This document shows, piece by piece, positions 17,682-26,755 of a stretch of 64,000 bases of DNA. Source of the DNA: Bacteroidota bacterium (GTDB taxonomy: Bacteria; Bacteroidota; Bacteroidia; Chitinophagales; Chitinophagaceae); the NCBI GenBank assembly GCA_023416995.1, contig JAEZGI010000029.1, positions 1 to 64,000 on the forward strand, written 5' to 3'. The position numbers were made by a program, and so were the translations under genes. The notes under the pieces were generated by a model. That model was not told where the DNA came from and did no database searches. It worked only from the letters and a program-made list of their open reading frames with translations. The first letter of the stretch is position 1; each line of letters begins with the position of its first letter.

Positions 17682-19070
17682 ATGTTCCAGTTCAGGTACC
17701 GCGTGTTGATATGTCTGTTTTCGATCTGCAAACTTGTTGTAGCGCAGGAGACCAGGATAGAGGTTGACTTTTCAAAAAACCTTGGTCCTATGCGCATGGA
17801 GCGCATGGCATTGGGGCAGGGCGGCTTATCCGAAGAGCCGATGCTTGCTGCACGTAAAAAAGAAATACGCGCCCTTAAACCTTCTATCATCCGTTTGTTT
17901 GTAAGTGAATATTACGAGGTACTGCCACAAAAAGGCAAGTATAACTTTAAGACACTCGACAGTATGGTGAATGATATTCTTGCCACTGGAGCAAAGCCTT
18001 TTATGGCACTGTGTCTGAAGCCAAAACTTTTCTTTCCAAAAATTGATCATGAGATCGTTGAACCAAACGATTATAAAGGCTGGGAGGAGTTTGTGTATAA
18101 TGTAGTTAAACACTATCTCAATAAAGGCGCCGGTATACAGTTCTGGGAAGTAGGTAATGAAGTGGATCTTGGTGAAACCGGTGGTACACCTTACCTGTTC
18201 AAACCAGAAAGCTATGCGCGGTACTATAAACACACAGTGGCAGCAATACGTCGCGCTGACCCTACTGCGCGCGTGGGTGGTCCGGCACTGGCATATTTCA
18301 AATCACCCATACTGCCTGAGCTATTAAAGATCTGCGCCGCTGATAAGCTGCCGCTTGATTTTGTATCGTTTCATAATTATAATAACAGCCCCACGGCCAT
18401 CCGCGAACAAATCCGCTATGTTAAAGAGATGGTTGCCAGGTATCCTGAATTCAAGGCTACCGAGACCATTATGAATGAATGGAACGTGGACCTGTTCAAT
18501 CCTATACTTGATCCGCGGTTTCAGCCATGTTATGTAGCAGAAACTATCTGGCAAATGAAAGATGTGGGACTTGACTGGTCATGTTATTATCATATCCAGG
18601 ACTGGTATGTATCCTATGAAACCTTTGCAAAGATCCATTCGAAACAAGGTACAGCCTTTATGACCCGCTGGTGGAACCGGCAGGCTCAGTTCAGCGGTCT
18701 GTTTGACTATCAAAACAATATCCGGCCCGCATATTTCACTTTTAAATTGTTGTCCCGCATGGCCGGTGATAAAATTCAACTCGAGTCGGACAATGATAAG
18801 GTGCATGGCTTCGCTTCGCATGATACGCAACTGGACATGCACAATATGATGATCTGGAACTTCTCGGATACGGTACGAACTATTAAGATCAACCTTAAAA
18901 ATATTCCAAAAAAAATGCAGGTGCGTCATATTGTGCTCGACGCAACACCGGGTATGCATGATGAGAACCAAAGACTTCGTCCTGACCCATTTGTGCATTG
19001 GGAGAAAGGCACGCGCGAGGTTACCTACAAACTGGAACCATGGGCAGTGCATTACTGGACGCTCGAATAG
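17682..19070 (+). CDS. GH39-like secreted glycoside hydrolase (clan GH-A)
   Basis: A 462-residue enzyme with a short signal peptide (to about VVAQ). The TIM barrel has Glu160 in WEVGNEVD as acid/base and Glu266 in IMNEWNVD as nucleophile, the arrangement of GH39 beta-xylosidases and alpha-L-iduronidases. HNYNNSPT between them fits the same fold. A C-terminal beta domain (about 370-462, MIWNFSDTVRTIKINLKNIP) follows. It probably removes terminal sugars in the periplasm before import to the cytoplasm. GH39 also includes enzymes acting on other linkages, so specificity is open. It is in the middle of the SusC operon, 38 bases after the large glycosidase. Confidence 0.8.
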   Translation: MFQFRYRVLICLFSICKLVVAQETRIEVDFSKNLGPMRMERMALGQGGLSEEPMLAARKKEIRALKPSIIRLFVSEYYEVLPQKGKYNFKTLDSMVNDILATGAKPFMALCLKPKLFFPKIDHEIVEPNDYKGWEEFVYNVVKHYLNKGAGIQFWEVGNEVDLGETGGTPYLFKPESYARYYKHTVAAIRRADPTARVGGPALAYFKSPILPELLKICAADKLPLDFVSFHNYNNSPTAIREQIRYVKEMVARYPEFKATETIMNEWNVDLFNPILDPRFQPCYVAETIWQMKDVGLDWSCYYHIQDWYVSYETFAKIHSKQGTAFMTRWWNRQAQFSGLFDYQNNIRPAYFTFKLLSRMAGDKIQLESDNDKVHGFASHDTQLDMHNMMIWNFSDTVRTIKINLKNIPKKMQVRHIVLDATPGMHDENQRLRPDPFVHWEKGTREVTYKLEPWAVHYWTLE

Positions 19071-19098
19071 TGTTAATTTGAAGTAAAGATGTAGCGAT

Positions 19099-19962
19099 AT
19101 GATTGTTGATATTCACACACATGTGTTCCGTGCAGATATTGATTTCGGGCCGAAGTTGCAGGCCGATTTAAAACGTTGCGGTGTTGATCAGAGAAGTTGG
19201 GGCGATGTGGAGACGCGCCACCTGGCAGAAACACAGGCTGCTGATGTAGCCATCGTTTTTGGATTAAAGGCTTCTCAGACAGATTGGAACATACCCAATG
19301 AAATGGTGGCGGCACATGTTGCAAAAGCTCCGGAAAGGTTATTGTTTTTTGCTTCCATTGACCCGGCTGCAACGGGTTTTATGGATGAACTGGAGAAATG
19401 TCACCAGGAACTTGGCGCGGTAGGTATAAAAATGTCGCCCTTATACCAGAATGTTCACCCGCAGGATCCGCGATGTTATGAGATATACCGCTATTGTGTT
19501 AAACATGGCTTACCCATTCTTTTCCACGCCGGTACTTCATTCGTAAGCGGAACACCATTGGATTATTCGAGACCAGTTCATTTCGACGCAGTCGCCGTTG
19601 ACTTTCCGGATCTGCATATGGTGCTGGCACATCTTGGCCATCCCTGGGAAGGTGAAACCATTTCAGTGATCCGCCGGCATGCGAATGTGTACGCTGATCT
19701 TTCAGCACTGTATTATCGACCCTGGCAATTTTATAATTCAATGCGTTTACTTGTTGAATACGGTGCTCATGCCAAAGTGTTATTTGGTTCAGATTTTCCA
19801 TTTACAACAACGCAGAGTTCACTTGATGGCGTGCGAAACATCAACCACGTGATTGCAGATAGCGGTCTTCCCGGCATCCCTTCAAATGTTCTTGAGGGTA
19901 TTATAAACAGGGATTCATTAAAGCTATTGCAATTACCAAACCCCCTGTTGATCGCGAGATGA
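19099..19962 (+). CDS. amidohydrolase (PF04909 type), probable sugar lactone hydrolase
   Basis: A 287-residue cytoplasmic TIM-barrel amidohydrolase. The metal motif DIHTH occupies residues 4-8; further ligands are in ILFHAGTS and LAHLGHPW, and the late Asp in LFGSDFPF. Family members of this size include L-fuconolactone and L-rhamnono-lactone hydrolases as well as decarboxylases. The neighbours (a zinc dehydrogenase starting inside its stop codon, an enolase-type dehydratase and an RraA-like aldolase) favour hydrolysis of the lactone formed by sugar oxidation. The ATGA overlap with the next gene indicates translational coupling. Function is inferred from context. Confidence 0.75.
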   Translation: MIVDIHTHVFRADIDFGPKLQADLKRCGVDQRSWGDVETRHLAETQAADVAIVFGLKASQTDWNIPNEMVAAHVAKAPERLLFFASIDPAATGFMDELEKCHQELGAVGIKMSPLYQNVHPQDPRCYEIYRYCVKHGLPILFHAGTSFVSGTPLDYSRPVHFDAVAVDFPDLHMVLAHLGHPWEGETISVIRRHANVYADLSALYYRPWQFYNSMRLLVEYGAHAKVLFGSDFPFTTTQSSLDGVRNINHVIADSGLPGIPSNVLEGIINRDSLKLLQLPNPLLIAR

Positions 19963-20954
19963 GTACTATTCCGGCAAATATGAGGGCTTTGCAGTTGAAA
20001 CAGGTCGGGCAGTTAACAGAAGTAAACCTGCCAGTACCGGTGCCCGGTGCAGATGAAGTGCTTATTCGAACCACAGCAGCAACAATATGCACTTCTGACC
20101 TGCACGATATTGACAGCAATCCTTTCGGGATGATTTTACCAAAGGTAATCGGTCATGAGGCGGCAGGTATTATAGTGGCTTGTGGTAATGCAGTTAAGCA
20201 TCTCAAACCCGGTATGCGCGTAGCTGAACATCCTGTAATACCATGTAAACAATGTGAAGAATGTAAACGGGGTTTTGAACATGTATGCACAAACATGGGT
20301 CATCTTGGTTATGACAGGAACGGAACCTTTGCAGAATATTTTGTTCAGAGAGCAGACAGGGTAGTAGCCTTGCCAGATGCAGTATCAGATGTTACAGGAT
20401 CATTATTGGAACCGGTGGCAGTTTGTTTACAGGCAATCTCCAGGTCGGGGAACATAAAGGGCCGCCGAGTGCTTATTGTAGGTGATGGTCCTTTTGGGAA
20501 CATTATCGCGCGACTTGCTGTTCGTGCGGGGGCAGCAGAGGTAATAGTTTCCGGACGTGAACCATATCGGTTATCAATGATCCCCGGTGTTACCATTGCC
20601 AGCGAATTGCCGGTCAAATCGGTTGATGTATCAATACTCGCTGTTAGCTCTGCAGATGCCGTGCGCGACTGTCTTACAGCACTGCGACCACGCGGGCGGC
20701 TCGTGATCTTCAGTTCTTTAATAGAACCGGTTGAGATGGATCTATTCAGATTACACCTCTCTGAACTTGAAATAGTGGGCGCTTGTAACGATGAAGACAA
20801 ATTACAGGAATCGCTTGCATCATTATCGGATGCTTCGCTCGCGCTTCATGAAATCATAACTCATGCAGTTGACTTCGCAGACTGGAAGAATGCATTCGAA
20901 CTCGCACGTAACGGTCATGATAAAGCATTAAAAGTTTCAATCAGATTTTCTTAA
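19959..20954 (+). CDS. zinc-dependent medium-chain alcohol/polyol dehydrogenase
   Basis: A 331-residue NAD(P)-dependent MDR enzyme. Catalytic zinc ligands are Cys44 and His66-Glu67 (GHEAAG). Structural zinc is held by Cys96, Cys99, Cys102 and Cys110. The Rossmann segment is around residues 165-190 (VLIVGDGPFGNIIARLAVRAG). The nearest types are L-threonine/sorbitol-like dehydrogenases. In this operon it may oxidise the free sugar to its lactone, or act later on a keto-deoxy acid. It overlaps the amidohydrolase stop by four bases (ATGA) and precedes the dehydratase by 9 bases. It is somewhat shorter than the usual 340-350 residues, especially in the cofactor domain. Confidence 0.85.
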   Translation: MSTIPANMRALQLKQVGQLTEVNLPVPVPGADEVLIRTTAATICTSDLHDIDSNPFGMILPKVIGHEAAGIIVACGNAVKHLKPGMRVAEHPVIPCKQCEECKRGFEHVCTNMGHLGYDRNGTFAEYFVQRADRVVALPDAVSDVTGSLLEPVAVCLQAISRSGNIKGRRVLIVGDGPFGNIIARLAVRAGAAEVIVSGREPYRLSMIPGVTIASELPVKSVDVSILAVSSADAVRDCLTALRPRGRLVIFSSLIEPVEMDLFRLHLSELEIVGACNDEDKLQESLASLSDASLALHEIITHAVDFADWKNAFELARNGHDKALKVSIRFS

Positions 20955-20963
20955 ATAAGCGGA

Positions 20964-22115
20964 ATGAAAATTACAAATGTAGAGGCGTTCATTTTACAAT
21001 CGCCTTTTGAAATAAGACCACCCGAAGGAAGTGATGAAGCAAGAGGTGTTAAACACTGCCTGCTGATCAAGGTGAGCACCGATGAGGGCATCACCGGTTG
21101 GTCAGACGTAGAGACGGCACCACATGTGGGTCTGGCTGCAGTGAATGCCCCTGATAGTGGAATGGGCGTATTTGAAGGTCTGCGGTCGTTGGCCATTGGA
21201 GAGGATCCCTTTGATGTGGAAAAACTCTGGGACAAGATTTACCGTGGAAGTATCTATTATGGAAGAAGAGGTGTTGCCATCCAGGTGCTTTCAGGATTTG
21301 ATATTGCGTGTCACGATATCATTGGTAAGGCAGTTGGCGTACCTGTACACAAGATTCTTGGTGGTGGCAGGCGCGATAAAGTTCGCGCATATGCCTCGAC
21401 GTTATTTCGACCCACTCCTGAAGCCATTCGCGATGCCTGTCATTTTTATAAGCAAAGGGGCTTTACAGCGGTTAAGTTTGGCTGGGGTGTGTTTGGACAG
21501 GATAAAAGGAACGATATAAAACTTGTTGAAGCTGCACGGACGGCTTTAGGGCCGGATATAGAGCTGATGGTTGATGCAGGCTGGATGGTTGACAGAAGCG
21601 CTTATGATGCGGTTGAATTATGTCGCGCGCTGGAACCCTATAATATTTTCTGGCTGGAAGACTTTCTGCATCCTGAAAGTTATGAGGGGTATGCAAAGGT
21701 GAAAGCAGCAGGTGTGAAAACCAGGATAGCGGCGGGAGAACAGGAAGCAACTGCCTGGGGTTTCCGGGATCTTATAACCAGGGGCGGTATTGATGTGGCC
21801 CAGCCCGATCTTTCACGCTGTGGTGGGTTTACACAGGCACGCAAGATTATGTGGGAAGCTGAACACGCAGGTATCGATGTATGTCCGCATGCATGGCTAA
21901 CGGACCTGTTGTCAGCAGCAAGTCTTCATTTCAACGCCGTATTGCCAAGATCGTTATTTCTTGAGTACAACGTGTGCGATAATCCTATGTTACGCGAGGT
22001 TATTGAAAACCCCGTCGAAATGGATTCAGATGGATATATCGCTGTTCCGGAGGGACCTGGACTGGGTATAAATATTAATGAAGAAGCAGTTAAACGGTTT
22101 TGTATAAATCAGTAA
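20964..22115 (+). CDS. mandelate racemase / muconate lactonizing enzyme family sugar-acid dehydratase
   Basis: A 383-residue enolase-superfamily enzyme. Lys171 (AVKFGW) and His309 (CPHAW) are the expected acid/base residues. Metal ligands are Asp204 (VDAGW), Glu232 (WLEDF) and Glu259 (AAGEQ). This pattern places it in the mandelate racemase subgroup, which contains L-fuconate, L-rhamnonate and D-galactonate dehydratases. The likely reaction is removal of water from an aldonic acid to give a 2-keto-3-deoxy acid. The upstream lactonase-like and dehydrogenase genes would supply the acid and the RraA-like protein two genes downstream could cleave the product. The exact acid is unknown. Confidence 0.85.
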   Translation: MKITNVEAFILQSPFEIRPPEGSDEARGVKHCLLIKVSTDEGITGWSDVETAPHVGLAAVNAPDSGMGVFEGLRSLAIGEDPFDVEKLWDKIYRGSIYYGRRGVAIQVLSGFDIACHDIIGKAVGVPVHKILGGGRRDKVRAYASTLFRPTPEAIRDACHFYKQRGFTAVKFGWGVFGQDKRNDIKLVEAARTALGPDIELMVDAGWMVDRSAYDAVELCRALEPYNIFWLEDFLHPESYEGYAKVKAAGVKTRIAAGEQEATAWGFRDLITRGGIDVAQPDLSRCGGFTQARKIMWEAEHAGIDVCPHAWLTDLLSAASLHFNAVLPRSLFLEYNVCDNPMLREVIENPVEMDSDGYIAVPEGPGLGININEEAVKRFCINQ

Positions 22116-22117
22116 TC

Positions 22118-22876
22118 ATGAACCGTATTACCGATTATAATCTTTCAGAAAACCAGGCAGCGTTATGGTGGCTGGGACAGGCTGGTTACGTGTTCAGATC
22201 AGGCGATCTCACAGTTGTGATTGATCCCTATCTTTCTGATTCTGCTGCGAATGGTGCCCCTGAATTTAGAAGACTGTATCCGCCGGTTATGCCTGCGGGA
22301 CAGTTGAAGGCAGATCTCATCATCATCACACATAATCATGCTGATCATCTTGATCGCGAAACGCTATCAGCATACCAGTATAAAACTACCACCCGGTTTG
22401 TAGCACCCTGGTTAACTGCCGTTGCGCTTGAAGAAGCGGGGATACCAGCCGAACAGATCGCAACGGTGAATGCGGGACAGGGCTTTCAGTTCAAAGGCGC
22501 CGAAGTAACCGGCGTGTATGCGATTCCAACCGGCATTGATGTTTTGGATACAACAGGATACCTGTTGCGTTTTGCAAATGGACGCAGTATCTATCATACA
22601 TCCGACACACAATTTCATCCGTTGGTATTAAATGCTGCGCCGCTGAATCCAGACGTGATGTTGGTACCTATCAATGGCAAATGGGATAATCCCGGACCGG
22701 AACAGGCGGCAATATTTGCCGGAAAGGTAGCGCCGCGATTTGTATTGCCGAATCACTACGACACCATGGCGCTGAATGCAGAGAATCCTGAAGTATTCAA
22801 ATGGTTTTGCGAAAACAAAGGCTTAAACACAAACTGCGTGATAGCAGAAAGAATGGTGCCTTTTGTGTGGGAATAA
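22118..22876 (+). CDS. UlaG-like metallo-beta-lactamase-fold hydrolase
   Basis: A 252-residue cytoplasmic protein. I use the ATG at 22118, two bases after the previous stop, instead of the upstream TTG at 22100. The metal-binding motif HNHADH is at residues 72-77, with further ligands in YHTSDTQFH and LPNHYD. It resembles UlaG (L-ascorbate-6-phosphate lactonase) and the wider L-ascorbate lactonase-like group. In this operon it may open a sugar lactone, making it a second lactonase candidate next to the amidohydrolase. Phosphodiesterase activity is an alternative for this fold. Confidence 0.8.
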   Translation: MNRITDYNLSENQAALWWLGQAGYVFRSGDLTVVIDPYLSDSAANGAPEFRRLYPPVMPAGQLKADLIIITHNHADHLDRETLSAYQYKTTTRFVAPWLTAVALEEAGIPAEQIATVNAGQGFQFKGAEVTGVYAIPTGIDVLDTTGYLLRFANGRSIYHTSDTQFHPLVLNAAPLNPDVMLVPINGKWDNPGPEQAAIFAGKVAPRFVLPNHYDTMALNAENPEVFKWFCENKGLNTNCVIAERMVPFVWE

Positions 22877-22919
22877 CTTTATTAATGAAACTATAAACCT
22901 CGAACGAACACTTATTACT

Positions 22920-23597
22920 ATGGTCACGACTCAAATTAAAACTGACGAACAAAAATTTAAGTGGATAAAAGAAAACCTGTATGTTGCTATCGTATGTGAT
23001 GTACTGGATTCATTAGGGTACCGCAACCAGGCTATGCATCAGCGTTTGCGTCCATTGGATGCCGACAATGCTACAATGGTGGGAAGGGCAAGAACACTGC
23101 GCTGGATGGAAACCGATTACCTGGAAGAAAACCCTTACACACTGGAAATCGAACTGGTAGATTCATTGCGCAGTGGCGATGTTGTTATTCACTCTACCGA
23201 TTTTGCCGGCACCAATGCGCCATGGGGCGAGCTGATGAGTACCATTGCAAAACGCAACGGTGCGGTGGGTTGTGTTTGCGACAGCATGATCAGGGATTGC
23301 CGGAAAATCATTGAAATGCAGTTCCCGATATTTTATGGCGGTATCCGTCCATTGGATAGCCTGGGTAGGGGAAAGGTGATGGCTTATGATGTACCGGTAA
23401 GATGCGGTGATGTGGTTGTTAAACCAGGCGAGCTCATCTTTTCTGATTTCGATGGCGTTGTTGTTGTTCCACGTGATGTGGAAGATCAGGTTCTTGAACT
23501 CGCGTTTGAAAAAGGTCATAAAGAAAATCAGTCCCGCAATGACCTGTTAAATGGCCATTCATTGAAGGATGTTTATGACCGTTATGGTGTGCTTTAA
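22920..23597 (+). CDS. RraA-like family protein, probable keto-acid aldolase
   Basis: A 225-residue cytoplasmic protein. The ATG at 22920 (MVTTQIKTDEQKF...) is preferred over a TTG at 22863 that would overlap the previous gene. The signature GAVGCVCDSMIRD contains Asp121, Arg125 and Asp126, the metal- and substrate-binding set of HMG/CHA-type pyruvate aldolases. This fold is also called RraA or dimethylmenaquinone methyltransferase-like, but the complete metal site argues for an aldolase rather than an RNase E regulator. It probably cleaves the 2-keto-3-deoxy acid made upstream into pyruvate and an aldehyde. It lies 43 bases downstream of the UlaG-like gene. Confidence 0.8.
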   Translation: MVTTQIKTDEQKFKWIKENLYVAIVCDVLDSLGYRNQAMHQRLRPLDADNATMVGRARTLRWMETDYLEENPYTLEIELVDSLRSGDVVIHSTDFAGTNAPWGELMSTIAKRNGAVGCVCDSMIRDCRKIIEMQFPIFYGGIRPLDSLGRGKVMAYDVPVRCGDVVVKPGELIFSDFDGVVVVPRDVEDQVLELAFEKGHKENQSRNDLLNGHSLKDVYDRYGVL

Positions 23598-23609
23598 TTT
23601 CAAATTTGT

Positions 23610-24317
23610 ATGAATATACTTTGTGTTGCTGCGCATCCTGATGATATAGAAATACTTTGTGCCGGTACCCTGGTTAAATATGCTAACCAGGGTCACCAGG
23701 TAACAATGGCGGTATTCACCTCTGGCAACATGGGTGATACGCGTATTGAACCCGTTGCGCTTGCAGCTACCCGCGAAAAAGAAACGCGCGCTGCCGCAGC
23801 GATCATTGGCGCAAAGGTGATCTGGCCGGGTGTAGATGATGAACATGTATTTCCCAATGAACATCAGCGACGTCTTATGATCGACGTGCTGAGAGAGGCT
23901 GATCCTGATGTGATCTTTACACATTCACCAAACGATTACCATCCCGACCATCGATATGTAAGTCAACTGGTTTTTGACTCTTATTTTCAGAAAGGTCTTC
24001 CATTCATACCAGGGCAATCGTTGCTCGCCTGTCGCTTTGCACAGGCGCAGTTGTACTATATGGATAATCTGGGCGGTATTGGCTTTTTGCCAACAGAATA
24101 TGTTGATATCACCGACACTTTCGAAATCAAACAAAAAATGCTGGCCTGTCATGAAAGCCAGGTGGTGGCTATGAAAGAACTGGCCTGTACCGATATGGCC
24201 GAGATGATTGAAGTACAGGCAAAGTTCCGCGGATTGGGTGCGGGATGCAGATATGCCGAAGGATTTACCAGGCTCGAAGCCTATCAACGTGGCCTCACAA
24301 AAAGAGTGCTGCCATGA
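23610..24317 (+). CDS. PIG-L family N-acetylglucosaminyl-type deacetylase
   Basis: A 235-residue cytoplasmic protein. The zinc motif AHPDD is at residues 8-12 and the second ligand group HPDH at 111-114. PIG-L enzymes remove acetyl groups from N-acetylated sugars or related conjugates. Its presence in a glycan operon suggests an N-acetylated sugar or an acetylated catabolite among the substrates. Its TGA stop overlaps the next ATG (ATGA), so the two products are probably made in equal amounts. Confidence 0.88.
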   Translation: MNILCVAAHPDDIEILCAGTLVKYANQGHQVTMAVFTSGNMGDTRIEPVALAATREKETRAAAAIIGAKVIWPGVDDEHVFPNEHQRRLMIDVLREADPDVIFTHSPNDYHPDHRYVSQLVFDSYFQKGLPFIPGQSLLACRFAQAQLYYMDNLGGIGFLPTEYVDITDTFEIKQKMLACHESQVVAMKELACTDMAEMIEVQAKFRGLGAGCRYAEGFTRLEAYQRGLTKRVLP

Positions 24318-25102
24318 TTGTTCGTGCTGCGAAATGGCGCAACGAAGAGGCCATCAGTATTGTTCATGAAAAGTGTTCGTTAGTTATAACTACGTCCATC
24401 GGCCCAAGAATTATTTCTCTCACGTATAAGAGCAGTGAAAATCTTTTATATGAAGATGAAACAGGGTTTGGAGTTGAAGACTGGAAATTAATGGGCGGGC
24501 ACCGGTTTACTACCGCACCTGAAGATGCAGCAAGCTATTATCCCGACAACGCACCCTGCAAAGCAGAATATGAACAAGCTGTGGTAAGAATCACTGCACC
24601 GATGCGACCCGACCGGTTGCAATTAGCAATTGAGATACAAGGTGCAGATAAGGGTAAAGGTTTCATCATTACACATCTGCTCCATAATCACGGCCAAACC
24701 ACCTGGCACGGCGCATTGTGGGCAATTACCTGTATACCCCGGTTTTATAATGCTGTAGCCAGTTGTACAACAAAAGAAATAAAATACTGGCCGGATACTG
24801 AACCGGCTAACTGGACCGTAACTGATGGTGTGATGTCTATAAATCCAGGCGATTTTCGCGGCAAGACCGGATGGCACGAGAAAGAGGGTTGGCTCGGTGC
24901 TTCGTGTAACGGCACAAGCCTGACGATAGCGCATCGTGAACGAACCTCGCCGGCAGATTGCGCTGACAACGGTTGTAACCTGGAAATGTTTGCCTGCAGC
25001 AACTGGATAGAACTTGAAACCTTAGGTAAACTCGAAACGCTGGGCCCTGGTGAATGTGCCAAACACCAACAGGAATGGATATTATCTTCTGATGAAAATT
25101 AA
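24314..25102 (+). CDS. galactose-mutarotase-like (DUF4380-type) protein
   Basis: A 262-residue protein. The ATG at 24314 overlaps the PIG-L stop; an in-frame upstream start at 24245 would lie inside that gene and is rejected. Motifs GPRIISLTY, GGHRFTTAPED, THLLHNHGQTTW and ALWAITCI resemble the aldose-1-epimerase-like beta-sandwich superfamily. No signal peptide. It may interconvert sugar anomers or bind a sugar acid for the neighbouring enzymes. Family assignment is by general pattern only. Confidence 0.55.
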   Translation: MIVRAAKWRNEEAISIVHEKCSLVITTSIGPRIISLTYKSSENLLYEDETGFGVEDWKLMGGHRFTTAPEDAASYYPDNAPCKAEYEQAVVRITAPMRPDRLQLAIEIQGADKGKGFIITHLLHNHGQTTWHGALWAITCIPRFYNAVASCTTKEIKYWPDTEPANWTVTDGVMSINPGDFRGKTGWHEKEGWLGASCNGTSLTIAHRERTSPADCADNGCNLEMFACSNWIELETLGKLETLGPGECAKHQQEWILSSDEN

Positions 25103-25117
25103 TAAGCTGAAATCATT

Positions 25118-26722
25118 ATGGATAAATTCCATTTATCAACGCTGGACATTTTAATTATTGTTGCTGAAACCTTGCTGGTGGTGGTTATCGGTCTGATGGC
25201 AGCAAGAAAGATCAAACGAACAACCGAAGGATATTTTCTCGCGTCGGGAAACATGCCCTGGTACCTGATCGGCGCCGCTTTTGTTTCAACCAGTGTTTCA
25301 AGTGAACAGATAGTCGGTACTATTGGTGCCACTTATAAGGGTGGAATGGCGATAGCCAACTGGGAATGGTGGGCCCTTCCTACCTATCTCTTAATGATGA
25401 TATTTTTTATTCCGCTTTACCTGCGAAATAAAATCATGACGGTGCCGGAATTGCTGAATCGCAGATTCGGTCCCGCGTGTGGCGCCATATATAGCATTGT
25501 GATTTTGGTTGGATACCTCTTTGTGTTTTTGCCACCCGTTATTTATGGAGGAAGTATTACACTAAGTGAATTAACGGGTTGGCCGCAGAGTTATGTGATG
25601 GCTGGGATTGTATTGGTTACTGCAAGCTATACACTGGTAGGAGGATTAAGTTCGGTAATGTGGACGGATGCCATACAGTGTATCATGCTGATTGGCGGTG
25701 GGGTTATATTCTTTTTTGTTGCATTGGATAAGATACCCGGTGGCTGGGATGCCATGGTCGCTGCCAGTCCTGAAAGATTTCACTTGTACAGACCACCGTC
25801 CGATCCCGAAGCACCCTTTGCAGGGCTCATTCTTGCCTCCTTTGGTGTGTTTCTCTTTTATCAATCCTCCAACCAGGTGATGATACAACGTATCCTTTCT
25901 GCCAGAAGCACCTGGGATGGCATGATGGGTATAATCTTTTCAGGGTTCATCAACATCATCAGGCCGTTGGTGACCTGTTTGCTTGGCCTGGTAGTTTATC
26001 ATTGGCTCGATGTAATGAAACAGGGTCCTTCATTGTTGCCGGATAACCAGGACAGAACCTTTCCGCTTGCGCTCGAATTGTTTGCACCTTCGGGTTTAAA
26101 AGGCGTGATACTGGCCGGCTTTTTTGCGGCGGTTATGTCCACCGTAAGTGCATTGGCCAATTCGATTGCAACCATCTTTTCGCTGGATGTTTATAAAAAG
26201 TATTTTCGTAAGGAAGCAGGTGATCGTGAATTGATCATTACCGGCCAGGTTTCGGGTGGGGCAGCGCTATTATTTTCATCATTGATTGCTCCGCTTGTAG
26301 GCAGCGTAGGATTGTTCAAATATTTCCAGACAGGTGTAACGTATATGGCTACACCTTTTATTTCAGTATTATTGCTGGCCGTATTGTGGAGAAGAACAAG
26401 TTATGCAGGTGCTATTGCTGGTCTGATCGGGGGTGTGGTGATACAGGTGGCTTTAGCTTCCGTTCTTCATGCCATGGATATCAGTCTGCACTGGTTGTAT
26501 GTTGGCGCAATAGCGCAGGCGCTGACAATGATACTAATTGTGATAGTGTCACTGTATACAACTCCGCCTACTGAAGAACAAGCGCGACCCTTCACCTGGA
26601 GAATATCGTGGTTGAAGAGCCTGGAGGATACGGGTGTTAAACGTCCATGGTACAAAAGCGTTGGTTTCTGGCTAACCATGTACGCATTCGCCTGGTGCTA
26701 TATTTACTGGCGATTCTGGTAG
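25118..26722 (+). CDS. SSS-family sodium:solute symporter
   Basis: A 534-residue inner-membrane transporter with about 13-14 transmembrane helices. Typical SSS features are YFLASGNMPWYLIGAAFVSTSVSSEQIVG near residues 35-65 and GVILAGFFAAVMSTVSALANSIATIFSLDVYKKY near 325-360. These regions form the sodium and sugar sites in SGLT-like proteins. It is expected to import the released monosaccharide or sugar acid into the cytoplasm with sodium, linking the periplasmic glycosidases to the cytoplasmic enzymes of the same operon. The substrate is not predictable from sequence. Confidence 0.93.
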   Translation: MDKFHLSTLDILIIVAETLLVVVIGLMAARKIKRTTEGYFLASGNMPWYLIGAAFVSTSVSSEQIVGTIGATYKGGMAIANWEWWALPTYLLMMIFFIPLYLRNKIMTVPELLNRRFGPACGAIYSIVILVGYLFVFLPPVIYGGSITLSELTGWPQSYVMAGIVLVTASYTLVGGLSSVMWTDAIQCIMLIGGGVIFFFVALDKIPGGWDAMVAASPERFHLYRPPSDPEAPFAGLILASFGVFLFYQSSNQVMIQRILSARSTWDGMMGIIFSGFINIIRPLVTCLLGLVVYHWLDVMKQGPSLLPDNQDRTFPLALELFAPSGLKGVILAGFFAAVMSTVSALANSIATIFSLDVYKKYFRKEAGDRELIITGQVSGGAALLFSSLIAPLVGSVGLFKYFQTGVTYMATPFISVLLLAVLWRRTSYAGAIAGLIGGVVIQVALASVLHAMDISLHWLYVGAIAQALTMILIVIVSLYTTPPTEEQARPFTWRISWLKSLEDTGVKRPWYKSVGFWLTMYAFAWCYIYWRFW

Positions 26723-26755
26723 ATCGTTCTAATGGTATCGATAAATTGTTTGCTT

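Noticed and set aside
22863..22919. TTG start for the RraA-like gene
   Set aside because: It would overlap the preceding gene and lacks similarity to the family start; the ATG at 22920 fits better.
24623..25062. long minus-strand open frames opposite the mutarotase-like gene and similar ones elsewhere
   Set aside because: They lie opposite well-supported genes, have odd composition and match no family; they are frame shadows.
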